This document shows positions 1 to 8,855 of a DNA stretch of 64,000 nucleotides, piece by piece. The position numbers and the translations under genes are program-made. Positions within the stretch are counted from its first letter, which is position 1. Each line of letters starts with the position of its first letter. This DNA is from Streptomyces sp. NBC_00490. GTDB lineage: Bacteria > Actinomycetota > Actinomycetes > Streptomycetales > Streptomycetaceae. The stretch covers positions 5,394,001 to 5,458,000 of the forward strand of contig NZ_CP107869.1 of assembly GCF_036013645.1 (NCBI RefSeq). The letters run 5' to 3'. The notes beneath the pieces were generated by a model that was not told where the DNA came from, did not search any database, and worked only from the letters and a program-made list of their open reading frames with translations.

Positions 1-756
1 CTCGTGACCCCGGCCGTCCTCGGGCTCGCCGCAGCCGCCGGATACGACACCCTCACCGCGGTCCCCCGCCCCCGCGCCGAAGTCCTCGTCCTCGGCGACG
101 AGTTGCTCACCGAGGGCCGCCCGCACGACGGCCTCATCCGTGACGCGCTCGGCCCGATGCTGCCGCCGTGGCTGCGCGGACTCGGCGCCGAGGTCATCGC
201 CGTACGCCGGCTCGGGGACGACGCCCAAGCCCTGCACAAGGCGATCACCACCTCCGACGCCGACCTGATCGTCACCACCGGCGGCACCGCCTCCGGTCCC
301 GTGGACCACGTCCACCCCACACTCCGGCGGATCGGCGCCGAACTCCTCGTCGACGGCGTCAAGGTGCGCCCCGGCCACCCCATGCTGCTGGCCCGCACCA
401 AGGAGAACCAGCACCTCGTCGGCCTGCCCGGCAACCCCCTCGCCGCCGTATCCGGTCTGCTCACGCTCGCCGAACCGCTGCTGCGGACGCTCGCCGCACG
501 CCCCGCCCCCGAGCCGTACGCCCTGCCCGTGCGGGACGAAGCGCACGGGCACCCGTACGACACCCGGCTCATCCCCGTCGTCCTGCGCGGCGACAGCGCC
601 GTCCCGCTGCACTACAACGGGCCGGCCATGCTGCGGGGCATCGCGGCGGCGGACGCGCTGGCCGTCGTACCGCCCGGTGGTGCCCGCCCCGGTCAGGAGC
701 TGGAACTGCTCGACCTGCCCTGGGCGTCCGCCGGAATCGAGGTGTGTTTCACGTGA
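1..756 (+). CDS. moeA: Molybdopterin molybdenumtransferase (MoeA), C-terminal part
   Basis: The reading frame is open at the left edge, so the N-terminus lies outside the window and about 250 residues of an enzyme of roughly 400 are visible. MoeA inserts molybdate into adenylated molybdopterin in molybdenum cofactor biosynthesis, in the cytoplasm. The MoCF-binding domain is clear: TTGGTASGPVDH near visible residue 90 and GLPGNPLAAVSG near 140. The small beta-barrel MoeA C-terminal domain follows from about residue 180. The stop codon overlaps the GTG of the next gene (GTGA), and the overlap lies inside a parS palindrome. Confidence 0.85.
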   Translation, partial: LVTPAVLGLAAAAGYDTLTAVPRPRAEVLVLGDELLTEGRPHDGLIRDALGPMLPPWLRGLGAEVIAVRRLGDDAQALHKAITTSDADLIVTTGGTASGPVDHVHPTLRRIGAELLVDGVKVRPGHPMLLARTKENQHLVGLPGNPLAAVSGLLTLAEPLLRTLAARPAPEPYALPVRDEAHGHPYDTRLIPVVLRGDSAVPLHYNGPAMLRGIAAADALAVVPPGGARPGQELELLDLPWASAGIEVCFT

Positions 757-759
757 AAC
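746..759. promoter_or_regulatory. parS: parS centromere site, perfect palindrome
   Basis: GTTTCACGTGAAAC is a perfect 14-bp palindrome identical to the Streptomyces/Bacillus ParB-binding core. In Streptomyces, ParB loads at about 20 such sites clustered around oriC and organises the origin region for sporulation segregation (known for the genus). Here the site spans the moeA stop codon and the GTG start of the channel gene. Confidence 0.9.
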
Positions 760-1850
760 TTCCGGGCCATGACGCGATCGCCCGCCAGGCGGACGAACAT
801 CTCGTGACCTATCGGGTGAAACTCCCGAGGAAAGTGGTGGAGCACCCGTTCCGGCAGGTCGCCAGGCGGGTGATCATGGCCTTGCTGCTCCTGGTGGGCA
901 CGGCACTGATCGTGTACGCCGACCGCGGCGGTTACAGCGACAACTCCGACGGCTCCGTCGACCTCCTCGACGCCTTCTACTACGCGACCGTCTCCCTCTC
1001 CACCACCGGATACGGCGACATCACCCCGGTCAGTGACGCCGCCCGGCTCACCAACATCTTCCTCATCACGCCGATGCGTGTGCTGTTCCTGATCATCCTG
1101 GTCGGCACCACGCTCGAGGTCCTCACCGAACGCACCCGGGAGGAATGGCGCCTGAATCGCTGGAGGTCCACCTTGCGCGACCACACCGTTGTCGTCGGCT
1201 TCGGTACGAAGGGGCGCTCGGCGATCCAGACCGTCTGTGCGACGGGCCTCAAGAAGGAGCAGGTCGTCGTGGTCGACCCCAGCTCCAAGGTGATCGAGGC
1301 GGCCACGGCCGACGGCTACGCGGGGATCGTCGGCGACGCGACGCGCAGCGAGGTGCTGAAGCGGGCCGAGGTGCACAAGGCCCGGAAGATCATCATCGCG
1401 ACCCAGCGCGACGACACGGCGGTGCTGGTGACGCTGACGGCCCGGCAGCTCAACAAGGGCGCCAAGATCGTGGCCGCGGTGCGCGAGGAGGAGAACGCGC
1501 CGCTGCTGAAGCAGTCCGGCGCCGACGCGGTCATCACCAGTGCCAGTGCCGCCGGCCGACTGCTCGGGCTCTCCGTGCTGAGCCCGGCCGCCGGCATGGT
1601 GATGGAGGACCTCATCCAGCAGGGCACCGGGCTCGACATCATCGAACGGCCGGTCATAAAGGCCGAGGTGGGCAAGAAGCCGCGGGAGACGGAGGACCTG
1701 GTGGTGAGCGTCGTACGCGGGCACCGGGTGCTCGGATACGACGATGTGGCCGTCGGGACGCTGGAGCTGACGGACCGGCTGATCACCATCGTGCGGGCGA
1801 CGCCGGGCTCGCAGATCGCGCCCGACGTCCGCCCGCTTTCCCAGGACTGA
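753..1850 (+). CDS. Two-TM potassium channel with RCK (TrkA-N) domain
   Basis: This encodes a 365-residue inner-membrane K+ channel of the Kch/MthK type. One transmembrane helix lies near residues 45-65. A pore loop with the selectivity filter TTGYGD follows, then a second helix. The cytoplasmic half is a TrkA-N Rossmann domain (VVVGFGTKGRS) with a TrkA-C-like tail, the part that gates such channels through nucleotide or ion binding. The chosen GTG at 753 overlaps the moeA stop and suggests translational coupling. An in-frame GTG at 804 is an alternative. The partner ligand cannot be read from sequence. Confidence 0.85.
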   Translation: MKLPGHDAIARQADEHLVTYRVKLPRKVVEHPFRQVARRVIMALLLLVGTALIVYADRGGYSDNSDGSVDLLDAFYYATVSLSTTGYGDITPVSDAARLTNIFLITPMRVLFLIILVGTTLEVLTERTREEWRLNRWRSTLRDHTVVVGFGTKGRSAIQTVCATGLKKEQVVVVDPSSKVIEAATADGYAGIVGDATRSEVLKRAEVHKARKIIIATQRDDTAVLVTLTARQLNKGAKIVAAVREEENAPLLKQSGADAVITSASAAGRLLGLSVLSPAAGMVMEDLIQQGTGLDIIERPVIKAEVGKKPRETEDLVVSVVRGHRVLGYDDVAVGTLELTDRLITIVRATPGSQIAPDVRPLSQD

Positions 1851-1863
1851 GACCCGCTGAGAC

Positions 1864-2712
1864 CTACTTCCTGTTGTAGAGCCGCATCGTGACGGGTCCG
1901 AAGACCGCCACGAACAGGCCCGCCCACCCCAGTGACCAGGCGATCTCGTCCGCGGGCCAGTCGCCCGCCATCAGTTCGCGGACGGCCGAGGAGAGATGGG
2001 TGATGGGGCTGTTGTTGACGAAGGCCTGCAACCAGCCCGGCATCGTCTTCGGGTCGACGAAGATGTTCGACAGGAAGGTCAGCGGGAACATCACCATCAT
2101 GCTGACGCCCATCACCGACTTCTCGGTGCGCAGCAGCAGCCCGAACATCGTCCAGATCCACGAGAACGCGAACGAGAAGACGATCAGCAGCGCGACTCCG
2201 GCGAGCACGCCGCCGAGCCCGCCGTCCGGGCGGTAGCCGAGGATCAGGCCGACGGTGAGCATCACGACGGACGCGATCGTGTAGCGCAGGGCGTCGCCGA
2301 GCAGATAGCCGACCATCGTCGACGGCCGCCAGATCGGCAGCGTCCGGAAGCGGTCGAAGACGCCCTTCTCGATGTCGGTGTTCACCGAGACACCCGTGTA
2401 CATCGTGATCATCACGACCGACATCACCATGATGCCGGGCAGCAGGAACTGGATGTACTCCTTCGGGGAGCCCGCCAGGGCGCCCCCGAACAGGTACGTG
2501 TACATCAGCACCATCATGATCGGGAACGCGGTGACGTCGAAGAGCTGCTCGGGCACGTGCTTGATCTTGAGGATCGCCCGCCAGCCGAAAGTCAGCGAGG
2601 CCGACAGGGCGCTGGGCCGCGGCGGCCGTTCCCCGGAGACCAGCAGCGCGGCGAGGGACTCGGCGCTGACGGGGGCGAGGTCCTGGCTCTCGGTCTGTGT
2701 CACGGTGCTCAT
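1864..2712 (-). CDS. ABC-2 type exporter permease (DrrB family)
   Basis: A 282-residue membrane permease with about six hydrophobic segments. The N-terminal 45 residues are cytoplasmic and polar. The first membrane segment contains [20 protein letters not shown], and the ABC2_membrane core with the [14 protein letters not shown] coupling loop is typical of daunorubicin-resistance DrrB proteins. Its ATG overlaps the stop of the upstream ATPase gene by 4 bp (ATGA), so the two are translationally coupled and form one exporter. The substrate is unknown; no biosynthetic genes lie nearby, so housekeeping export of a lipid or drug-like compound is as likely as antibiotic resistance. Confidence 0.88.
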   Translation of the reverse strand: MSTVTQTESQDLAPVSAESLAALLVSGERPPRPSALSASLTFGWRAILKIKHVPEQLFDVTAFPIMMVLMYTYLFGGALAGSPKEYIQFLLPGIMVMSVVMITMYTGVSVNTDIEKGVFDRFRTLPIWRPSTMVGYLLGDALRYTIASVVMLTVGLILGYRPDGGLGGVLAGVALLIVFSFAFSWIWTMFGLLLRTEKSVMGVSMMVMFPLTFLSNIFVDPKTMPGWLQAFVNNSPITHLSSAVRELMAGDWPADEIAWSLGWAGLFVAVFGPVTMRLYNRK

Positions 2713-3731
2713 GCCGCGACCTCCTCGTCCTTGGAGGGCTTCGGGTCGCTCTGCGAGTCGTCGCGGGTGTCGTGTCCGGTGAGGGCGAGGAACACCTCGT
2801 CCAGGCTGGGCTGGCCCAGGGAGAAGTTGTCGACGGTGATGCCGGTGCGGGCCAGTTCGGCGAGCGCCCGGGAGGCCTGCTCGGCCGCGCTGTCGCTGGT
2901 CGTGCCGCCGAGGCGGGCGGTCAGGGCCACGGGATCGGGCTCCAGCTGTACGTCCGTGTCCAGCGCCAGCCGCAGCACCTGTTCCGCCGCGGGCCGCTGA
3001 GCCGGGTCGCGCAGCCGCAGATGGACGGATCCGGCGCCCACGGACGCCTTCAGCTCGCCCTTGGTGCCCTCGGCGATCACCTTGCCGCGGTCGATGACGG
3101 CGATCCGGGACGCCAGCTGGTCGGCCTCGTCCAGGTACTGCGTGGTCAGCAGCACGGTGGTGCCCTGGGCGACCACCGCGCGCACGATGTCCCACACCTG
3201 GTTGCGGCTGCGCGGGTCGAGGCCGGTCGTCGGCTCGTCGAGGAACAGCAGGTCGGGGGTGTTGAGGATGGACGCGGCGATGTCGATGCGCCGCCGCATG
3301 CCGCCCGAGTAGTGCTTGACCTGCTTCGCGGCCGCGTCCGTCAGCCCGAAGGCCTCCAGGAGCTGCCCGGCGCGCATCCGCGCGGCCTTCTTGTGGTGGC
3401 CGAGGAGACGGGCGAGCAGGATCAGGTTCTCGGCGCCGGTGAGGTCCTCGTCGACGGAGGCGTACTGACCGGTGAGGCTCACCCGGCCGCGCACCTCGTC
3501 GGCCTCGCGGACGACGTCGTGGCCGAAGACGTGGGCCTGGCCGCCGTCGGGGCGCAGGAGGGTGGCGAGCATCTTCACGGTGGTCGTCTTGCCGGCGCCG
3601 TTCGGGCCGAGGACGCCGTAGACCGTGCCGGCCGGGACGGAGAGGTCGACTCCGTCGACGGCCCGCGTCTCGCCGAACGTCTTCACCAGTCCCGCCGTCT
3701 CGATGGCCAGGCCGGAGGTGTGCTGGCTCAT
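2709..3731 (-). CDS. ABC exporter ATPase (DrrA family)
   Basis: A 340-residue ATP-binding subunit that powers the adjacent permease. It has Walker [11 protein letters not shown] near residue 44, the signature [14 protein letters not shown] near 140, Walker [13 protein letters not shown] near 160, and an H-loop region. The C-terminal extension (residues ~230-320) ends in [11 protein letters not shown], typical of the DrrA subfamily. It is the first gene of a two-gene operon. The upstream region holds two near-adjacent 15-bp direct repeats (3747-3777) that could bind a regulator, although no regulator gene is adjacent. Confidence 0.9.
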   Translation of the reverse strand: MSQHTSGLAIETAGLVKTFGETRAVDGVDLSVPAGTVYGVLGPNGAGKTTTVKMLATLLRPDGGQAHVFGHDVVREADEVRGRVSLTGQYASVDEDLTGAENLILLARLLGHHKKAARMRAGQLLEAFGLTDAAAKQVKHYSGGMRRRIDIAASILNTPDLLFLDEPTTGLDPRSRNQVWDIVRAVVAQGTTVLLTTQYLDEADQLASRIAVIDRGKVIAEGTKGELKASVGAGSVHLRLRDPAQRPAAEQVLRLALDTDVQLEPDPVALTARLGGTTSDSAAEQASRALAELARTGITVDNFSLGQPSLDEVFLALTGHDTRDDSQSDPKPSKDEEVAA

Positions 3732-3746
3732 GGTGGCTTGTCCTTC

Positions 3747-3777
3747 CGCGTGCTTGGGCTAGCGCGTGCTTGGGCTA
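3747..3777. promoter_or_regulatory. Tandem 15-bp direct repeat upstream of the ABC exporter
   Basis: CGCGTGCTTGGGCTA occurs at 3747-3761 and again at 3763-3777, a 16-bp period, in the 187-bp gap between the exporter operon (minus) and the quinone oxidoreductase gene (plus). Two exact copies this close to a start codon suggest an operator, but a local duplication without function is possible. Confidence 0.4.
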
Positions 3778-3905
3778 CGCATGGGGAGACCTTTACCGTC
3801 GCGCAAACTCATCGGTCGCGCACAGGGATTTCCGAGTGGATCCGCCCAATGACGGGGGGCCGCTCCGTCCGACGACCGAGGGGACTGCGACCGAGGGCGG
3901 AGGAG

Positions 3906-3911
3906 TAGCGT
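3906..3911 (+). promoter_or_regulatory. -10 box TAGCGT placed for a leaderless transcript
   Basis: TAGCGT ends 7 nt before the ATG at 3919. Transcription would therefore begin at or within a base of the start codon, an arrangement common in Streptomyces. No convincing -35 hexamer or Shine-Dalgarno sequence is seen. Confidence 0.45.
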
Positions 3912-3918
3912 CGCCCTC

Positions 3919-4899
3919 ATGCGTGCGATCACGATTCCCGAACCTGGTGGGCCCGAGGCGCTGGTGTGGGACGAGGCCCCCGATCCGGTGCCCGGCGAGG
4001 GCGAGGTGCTGGTCGAGGTGGTGGCCAGTGCCGTCAACCGGGCCGACATCCTGCAGCGTCAGGGCTTCTACGACCCGCCGCCCGGCGCCTCTCCCCACCC
4101 CGGCCTGGAGTGCTCGGGCCGTGTCGTCGAAACCGGACCCGGTGTCTCCGGCTGGGCGGTGGGCGACGAGGTGTGCGCGCTGCTGTCGGGCGGCGGGTAC
4201 GCCGAGAAGGTCGTCGTGCCGGCCGGTCAGCTGCTGCCCGTGCCCAAGGGCGTCGACCTCCGGCAGGCCGCCGCGCTGCCCGAGGTGACCTGCACGGTCT
4301 GGTCGAACGTCTTCATGATCTCCCACCTGCGCCCGGGCGAGACGCTGCTCGTGCACGGCGGCTCCAGCGGCATCGGCACGATGGCGATCCAGCTGGCCAA
4401 GGCCGTCGGTGCGAAGGTCGCGGTCACGGCGGGCACGAAGGAGAAGCTGGACCACTGTGCCGGGCTCGGCGCGGACATCCTGGTCAACTACCGGGAGCAG
4501 GACTTCGTGGCCGAGGTGAAGCAGGCGACCGGCGGCGCGGGAGCCGACGTGATCCTCGACAACATGGGCGCGAAGTACCTCGACCGCAACATCCAGACCC
4601 TCGCCGTCAACGGCCGCCTCGCGATCATCGGCATGCAGGGCGGCATCAAGGGCGAACTGAACATCGCGGCGCTCCTGGGCAAGCGCGCCGCCATCAGCGC
4701 GACGTCGCTGCGGGCCCGTCCGCCTGCCGAGAAGACGGCGATCGTGGCGGCGGTACGGGAGCACGTCTGGCCGTTGCTGGACGGGGGCCATGTCCGTCCC
4801 GTGGTGGACCGCGAGATCCCGATGAGCGACGCGGCGGCGGCGCACCGGGTGGTGGAGGAGAGCGGGCACGTGGGAAAGGTGCTGCTGGTCGTGGAGTAG
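3919..4899 (+). CDS. NAD(P)H:quinone oxidoreductase, zinc-independent MDR family
   Basis: A 326-residue cytoplasmic medium-chain reductase of the quinone oxidoreductase/PIG3 type. The N-terminal GroES-like domain (residues ~1-120) contains ASAVNRADILQRQGFYDPPPG. The Rossmann domain has the AGxxG-like loop VHGGSSGIGTMAIQLAK near residue 145. Structural and catalytic zinc cysteines of alcohol dehydrogenases are absent, which fits a quinone or enone reductase using NADPH. It is a single gene with a leaderless-type promoter, convergent with the next gene. Confidence 0.88.
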   Translation: MRAITIPEPGGPEALVWDEAPDPVPGEGEVLVEVVASAVNRADILQRQGFYDPPPGASPHPGLECSGRVVETGPGVSGWAVGDEVCALLSGGGYAEKVVVPAGQLLPVPKGVDLRQAAALPEVTCTVWSNVFMISHLRPGETLLVHGGSSGIGTMAIQLAKAVGAKVAVTAGTKEKLDHCAGLGADILVNYREQDFVAEVKQATGGAGADVILDNMGAKYLDRNIQTLAVNGRLAIIGMQGGIKGELNIAALLGKRAAISATSLRARPPAEKTAIVAAVREHVWPLLDGGHVRPVVDREIPMSDAAAAHRVVEESGHVGKVLLVVE

Positions 4900-4930
4900 G
4901 GGTACGCCGGGCAGGGCGGCCTCACGGCCC

Positions 4931-5686
4931 TCAGCCCCGGCGCACCCGCAGGCCGACGAACGCGAGCCCCAGACCGAGCCCGATCAGGACCAGACCGCTG
5001 CCGAGCGGCAGGATCCGCAGGACGGGCTCGGTGGGGCTCTCGGCACGGGTGACGCCCTGCCGCCCGGGCCGCTGCGGCGGCGGGGAGGCGTCCGGTACGG
5101 CTTCCCGCGACGGCTCCGCCACGACGGTGGCGTCCCCGTCGGCGGGCGGCTCGGCCTCGCTCTCGCTCCCGACGCCCGCACCAGCGTCCTCCTCGCCGGT
5201 CTCCGCAGCCTCCCGCCGCCCCGGCCGCTCCCGCCCCTCACCCGCCCGGCTACCGGCCCGCGAGGGCTCGGCCGAGGGGGACGCGGTGGCTTCGGCGCGC
5301 GGGACGGGCCGGGAGCCGTGCAGCGCCGGTTCGGACGGGGCGTTCACCGCCCTCGGCGTCACGCTGGTGTCCGGAACCGCCGACGCGGTCGCGCTGCCTC
5401 GCACTCCGGGTGCGGCCTGGCCGCCCGGCACCGGCGACGCCGATGGGACGTATCGCATCCCCGGGCCGACCGCACCGCCTCGCGCCCACCCCGGCCGGTC
5501 CGTCGCGGCCCGGCCCTCCTGCGCCGTGGGGGCGAACGCGCTCTTCCATGCATCGTGTGCGGGCTCACCACCCCGCACCGCCTCGGCCCCGTACGACGTC
5601 CCCGCCCCGCACGGAACCGCGACCGCTCCCGCCCCCAGGGCGATCACCAGTCCCGTAGTGCGCACTGTGCGCAGCCATCGCGTCAC
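4931..5686 (-). CDS. Secreted, C-terminally membrane-anchored Pro/Ala/Glu-rich protein
   Basis: Function not recognised. The GTG at 5686 begins VTRWLRTVRTTGLVIALGAG, a signal peptide with positive n-region and hydrophobic core. The frame stays open upstream to 5797, but that extension lacks signal character. About 170 residues rich in Ala, Pro, Glu, Ser and Gly follow, likely disordered and exposed. The C-terminus is one transmembrane helix (LGSGLVLIGLGLGLAFVGL) and a basic VRRG tail. No LPXTG sorting motif precedes the helix, so retention in the membrane is more likely than sortase attachment. Length 251 residues. Confidence 0.65.
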   Translation of the reverse strand: MTRWLRTVRTTGLVIALGAGAVAVPCGAGTSYGAEAVRGGEPAHDAWKSAFAPTAQEGRAATDRPGWARGGAVGPGMRYVPSASPVPGGQAAPGVRGSATASAVPDTSVTPRAVNAPSEPALHGSRPVPRAEATASPSAEPSRAGSRAGEGRERPGRREAAETGEEDAGAGVGSESEAEPPADGDATVVAEPSREAVPDASPPPQRPGRQGVTRAESPTEPVLRILPLGSGLVLIGLGLGLAFVGLRVRRG

Positions 5687-5817
5687 GGGACCAGCGTCAC
5701 ACCGGGCCGGGCTCGCGGCATTCCGGGCGCCGCCGAAGTGTCGAAAAGGCCGCACAATCCGCACCGCAAACGGTGGATCACCCTCCATGGGGGGCACCTC
5801 AGTGGTGAGGTGTACCG

Positions 5818-6372
5818 GTGCGAGAGAATGGCGGCATGGAGATGCCGAGGAACGAACGGTCGCCCGAGCAGCCCCAGATCCTGGTCGTTGGCCAGGACGG
5901 AATGGCGCTCGGCGGCACCGGGGACGAGGACTCCCGCGAGATTCCGGTGACGGAGATGGTGGAACAGCCCGCCAAGGTCATGCGGATCGGCAGCATGATC
6001 AAGCAGCTTCTGGAGGAAGTGCGAGCGGCTCCCCTGGACGAGGCGAGCCGGGTCCGGCTCAAGGAGATCCACCGCAGCTCGGTGAAGGAGCTGGAGGACG
6101 GCCTGGCCCCTGAGCTGGTCGAGGAGCTGGAGCGGCTCTCCCTGCCCTTCACGGACGGGGCGACCCCGAGCGATGCCGAACTGCGGATCGCGCAGGCCCA
6201 GTTGGTCGGCTGGCTGGAGGGTCTCTTCCACGGGATCCAGACCACCCTGTTCGCCCAGCAGATGGCCGCGCGGGCGCAGTTGGAGCAGATGCGGCGGGCG
6301 CTGCCGCCCGGCGTCGGCCATGACGGCGAGGACGGCCCCGCGGCGGGCCGTTCGGGCGGCCCCTACCTGTAA
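5818..6372 (+). CDS. bpa: Bacterial proteasome activator (Bpa/PafE family)
   Basis: A protein of 184 residues from GTG 5818, which has a GTGAGG element upstream; ATG 5836 is an alternative start. Bpa forms a dodecameric ring that docks on the 20S proteasome alpha ring and opens the gate without ATP hydrolysis. The DUF2587 body is clear: MRIGSMIKQLLEEVRAAPLDEASR, then a helical bundle through the QLVGWLEGLFHGIQTTLFAQQ segment. The chain ends GGPYL. The mycobacterial docking motif is GQYL, so the essential penultimate Tyr and final Leu are conserved with Pro in place of Gln. The proteasome genes are not in the window. Confidence 0.85.
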   Translation: MRENGGMEMPRNERSPEQPQILVVGQDGMALGGTGDEDSREIPVTEMVEQPAKVMRIGSMIKQLLEEVRAAPLDEASRVRLKEIHRSSVKELEDGLAPELVEELERLSLPFTDGATPSDAELRIAQAQLVGWLEGLFHGIQTTLFAQQMAARAQLEQMRRALPPGVGHDGEDGPAAGRSGGPYL

Positions 6373-6383
6373 ACCACGTAAAC

Positions 6384-6414
6384 GAAGGGGCCGGCGAAGA
6401 ACGCCGGCCCCTTC
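6384..6414. terminator. Bidirectional hairpin terminator between bpa and bkd E2
   Basis: A perfect 13-bp stem (GAAGGGGCCGGCG at 6384-6396 with its complement at 6402-6414) with a 5-nt loop lies between two convergent genes. There is no U-tract, as is usual in Streptomyces. Confidence 0.85.
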
Positions 6415-6455
6415 ACTCATGCCTGACGGCACTCAGGCCCCATGGCCCTGATGCC

Positions 6456-7862
6456 TCACGCCCAGGTGATCAGCCGCTTCGGCTGCTCCAGGATCGCCGC
6501 CACGTCCGCCAGCACCTTGGAGCCCAGTTCGCCGTCGACCAGCCGGTGGTCGAAGGAGAGCGCCAGCGTCGTCACCTGACGCGGCTTCACCTTGCCCTTG
6601 TGGACCCACGGCTGGAGCTTGATCGCGCCGACCGCGAGGATCGCGGACTCGCCGGGGTTGAGGATCGGCGTACCGGTGTCGACGCCGAAGACGCCGACGT
6701 TGGTGATGGTGACGGTGCCGCCCTGCATGGCGGCGGGCGAGGTCTTCCCGTCCTTCGCCGTCACCACCAGCTCACCCAGCGCCTGAGCCAGCTGCGGCAG
6801 CGTCTTGGCGTGCGCGTCCTTGATGTTCGGCACGATCAGACCGCGCGGGGTGGCCGCGGCGATGCCCAGGTTCACGTAGTGCTTCTGCACGATCTCCTGG
6901 TTCGCCTCGTCCCAGGACGCGTTGACGTCCGGGTTCCGCTTGATGGCGACCAGCAGGGCCTTGGCGATCAGCAGCAGCGGGTTCACCCGCAGCCCCTGCA
7001 TCTCCTTGTCCTGCTTGAGCTCCTCGACGAGCTTCAACGTGCGCGTCACGTCGACGGTCACGAACTCCGTGACGTGCGGCGCGGTGAACGCCGAGCCGAC
7101 CATCGCCGCCGCCGTCGCCTTGCGGACGCCCTTGACCGGGATACGGGTCTCCCTGGCCGTGTCGTACGTCGGTACGGGCGCGGGCGCCTGGGCGGGGGCC
7201 GCGGTGGGCGTCGGCGTCTCGACGACCGCCGGCTCCGGGGCCGCCGCCGCGTGGACGTCCTCGCGGGTGATGATGCCGTCGGGGCCGGACGGGACGATCG
7301 TCGTCAGGTCGACGCCGAGGTCCTTGGCCAGCTTGCGCACCGGCGGCTTGGCCAGCGGGCGCTCCGTGAGCGCCGCCACCGGTGCCCCGTGCCCGTTCAG
7401 CTCGGTCCGGATCACGGCCGGGGTCTCCTGGACCGGCGCGGGCTCCTGGACCGGGACCTGGGGGCCCTTGCGGGGGCGCCGCTTGGTCGAGGACGCGGCG
7501 ACGCCGTACCCGACGAGTACGGGCTGGCGGCCCTCGGGCTTCTTCTCGGGCTCGGGCTCGGGTTCGGCGGCGGGCGCCGGTGCCTCGGCGGGAGCCGCCC
7601 CGCCCGACACGTCCACCGCGATGATCGACATGCCCACGGCGACCGTGGTGCCCTCGGGGAAGTGGAGGTCCCGGACGACACCGTCGTAGGGGATGGGCAG
7701 TTCGACGGCCGCCTTGGCGGTCTCGACCTCGCACACCACCTGGCCGTCGGTGACCTCGTCACCGGGCTTGACGTACCACTTGAGGATCTCGGCCTCGGTG
7801 AGGCCCTCGCCCACGTCCGGCATCTTGAACTCGCGTACGGACGCTTCCGTCATCGTCGTCAC
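6456..7862 (-). CDS. bkdC: Branched-chain 2-oxo acid dehydrogenase E2, dihydrolipoyl acyltransferase
   Basis: This 468-residue core subunit transfers the acyl group from lipoate to CoA. The lipoyl domain (residues ~8-83) carries Lys in CEVETAKAAVE, the lipoylation site. A Pro/Ala-rich linker follows, then the E3/E1-binding domain (VRKLAKDLGVDL, near residue 190). The catalytic domain ends with the active-site motif FDHRLVDG. GTG 7862 is chosen because GGAGAGG sits just before it, overlapping the E1beta stop; ATG 7853 is an alternative. It is the last gene of the E1alpha-E1beta-E2 operon. In Streptomyces this complex supplies isobutyryl- and methylbutyryl-CoA for fatty acid and polyketide starters. 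Confidence 0.9.
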   Translation of the reverse strand: MTTMTEASVREFKMPDVGEGLTEAEILKWYVKPGDEVTDGQVVCEVETAKAAVELPIPYDGVVRDLHFPEGTTVAVGMSIIAVDVSGGAAPAEAPAPAAEPEPEPEKKPEGRQPVLVGYGVAASSTKRRPRKGPQVPVQEPAPVQETPAVIRTELNGHGAPVAALTERPLAKPPVRKLAKDLGVDLTTIVPSGPDGIITREDVHAAAAPEPAVVETPTPTAAPAQAPAPVPTYDTARETRIPVKGVRKATAAAMVGSAFTAPHVTEFVTVDVTRTLKLVEELKQDKEMQGLRVNPLLLIAKALLVAIKRNPDVNASWDEANQEIVQKHYVNLGIAAATPRGLIVPNIKDAHAKTLPQLAQALGELVVTAKDGKTSPAAMQGGTVTITNVGVFGVDTGTPILNPGESAILAVGAIKLQPWVHKGKVKPRQVTTLALSFDHRLVDGELGSKVLADVAAILEQPKRLITWA

Positions 7863-7872
7863 GACCCTCTCC

Positions 7873-8853
7873 TCAGTACGCCAGGGCACGGTCGACGGCG
7901 TCGAGTACCCGGTCCAGGCCCGGCAGGTACTCCTCTTCCAGGCGGGCCGGCGGGTAGGGGGCGTGGTAGCCGCCGACCCGGAGCACCGGGGCCTCCAGGT
8001 GGTAGAAGCAGCGCTCCGTGATCCGGGCCGCGATCTCCGCGCCCGAGCCGAAGAACACCGGTGCCTCGTGGACGACGATCAGACGGCGGGTCTTCTCGAC
8101 CGAGGCCTGGATGGAGTCGAAGTCCAGCGGAGACACCGAGCGCAGGTCGAGGATCTCGAGGTTCCTGCCTTCCTCGGCGGCCGCGTCGGCGACCTCCCGG
8201 CAGAGCTTCACCATCGGGCCGTAGGCGACCAGGGTGAGGTCGGTGCCCTCGCGGACCACCTGTGCCTTGTGCAGCGGGCCGGGGATGGCTTCGGTGTTGA
8301 CCTCGCCCTTGTCCCAGTAGCGCCGCTTGGGCTCGAAGAAGATCACCGGGTCGTCGCTCTGGATGGCCTGCTGCATCATCCAGTACGCGTCGAAGGAGTT
8401 GGAGGGGCTGACGACCTTGAGGCCCGCCACGTGCGCGAAGAGGGCCTCGGGGGACTCCGAGTGGTGCTCGACCGCGCCGATGCCACCGCCGTAGGGAATG
8501 CGCACGACGACGGGGAGCTTGACCTTGCCCAGCGAGCGGGCGTGCATCTTCGCGAGCTGCGTGACGATCTGGTCGTAGGCCGGGAAGACGAAGCCGTCGA
8601 ACTGGATCTCCACCACCGGGCGGTAGCCGCGCAGCGCGAGGCCGATCGCGGTGCCGACGATGCCCGACTCGGCGAGCGGGGTGTCGATGACCCGCTGCTC
8701 GCCGAAGTCCTTCTGCAGTCCGTCCGTCACCCGGAACACACCGCCGAGCTTGCCGACGTCCTCGCCCATGATGAGGACCTTGGGGTCCGTCTCCAGGGCG
8801 CGGCGCAGCGATTCGTTGATCGCCTTGGCCAGGGCCAACTTTTCGGCTGCCAT
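7873..8853 (-). CDS. bkdB: Branched-chain 2-oxo acid dehydrogenase E1 beta subunit
   Basis: This 326-residue beta chain forms the alpha2beta2 thiamine-diphosphate decarboxylase with the upstream gene product. Recognisable segments are LIMGEDVGKLGGVFRVTDGL near residue 28, the Glu-containing ThDP region DTPLAESGIVGTAIGLA near 60, and the transketolase C domain with SVEKTRRLIVVHEAP. Its ATG lies 2 bp after the E1alpha stop and its stop overlaps the E2 Shine-Dalgarno region, so the three genes form one tight operon. Confidence 0.93.
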   Translation of the reverse strand: MAAEKLALAKAINESLRRALETDPKVLIMGEDVGKLGGVFRVTDGLQKDFGEQRVIDTPLAESGIVGTAIGLALRGYRPVVEIQFDGFVFPAYDQIVTQLAKMHARSLGKVKLPVVVRIPYGGGIGAVEHHSESPEALFAHVAGLKVVSPSNSFDAYWMMQQAIQSDDPVIFFEPKRRYWDKGEVNTEAIPGPLHKAQVVREGTDLTLVAYGPMVKLCREVADAAAEEGRNLEILDLRSVSPLDFDSIQASVEKTRRLIVVHEAPVFFGSGAEIAARITERCFYHLEAPVLRVGGYHAPYPPARLEEEYLPGLDRVLDAVDRALAY

Positions 8854-8855
8854 GG

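Noticed and set aside
168..752. Long open frame upstream of the K+ channel, Arg/Pro-rich
   Set aside because: It is the shifted frame of moeA. The composition (Arg, Pro, Ala) is that of an antisense or shifted frame in G+C-rich DNA; the channel begins near 753.
1864..3731. ABC exporter as part of an antibiotic gene cluster
   Set aside because: DrrAB homology alone does not show this. No polyketide, peptide or regulator genes are nearby.
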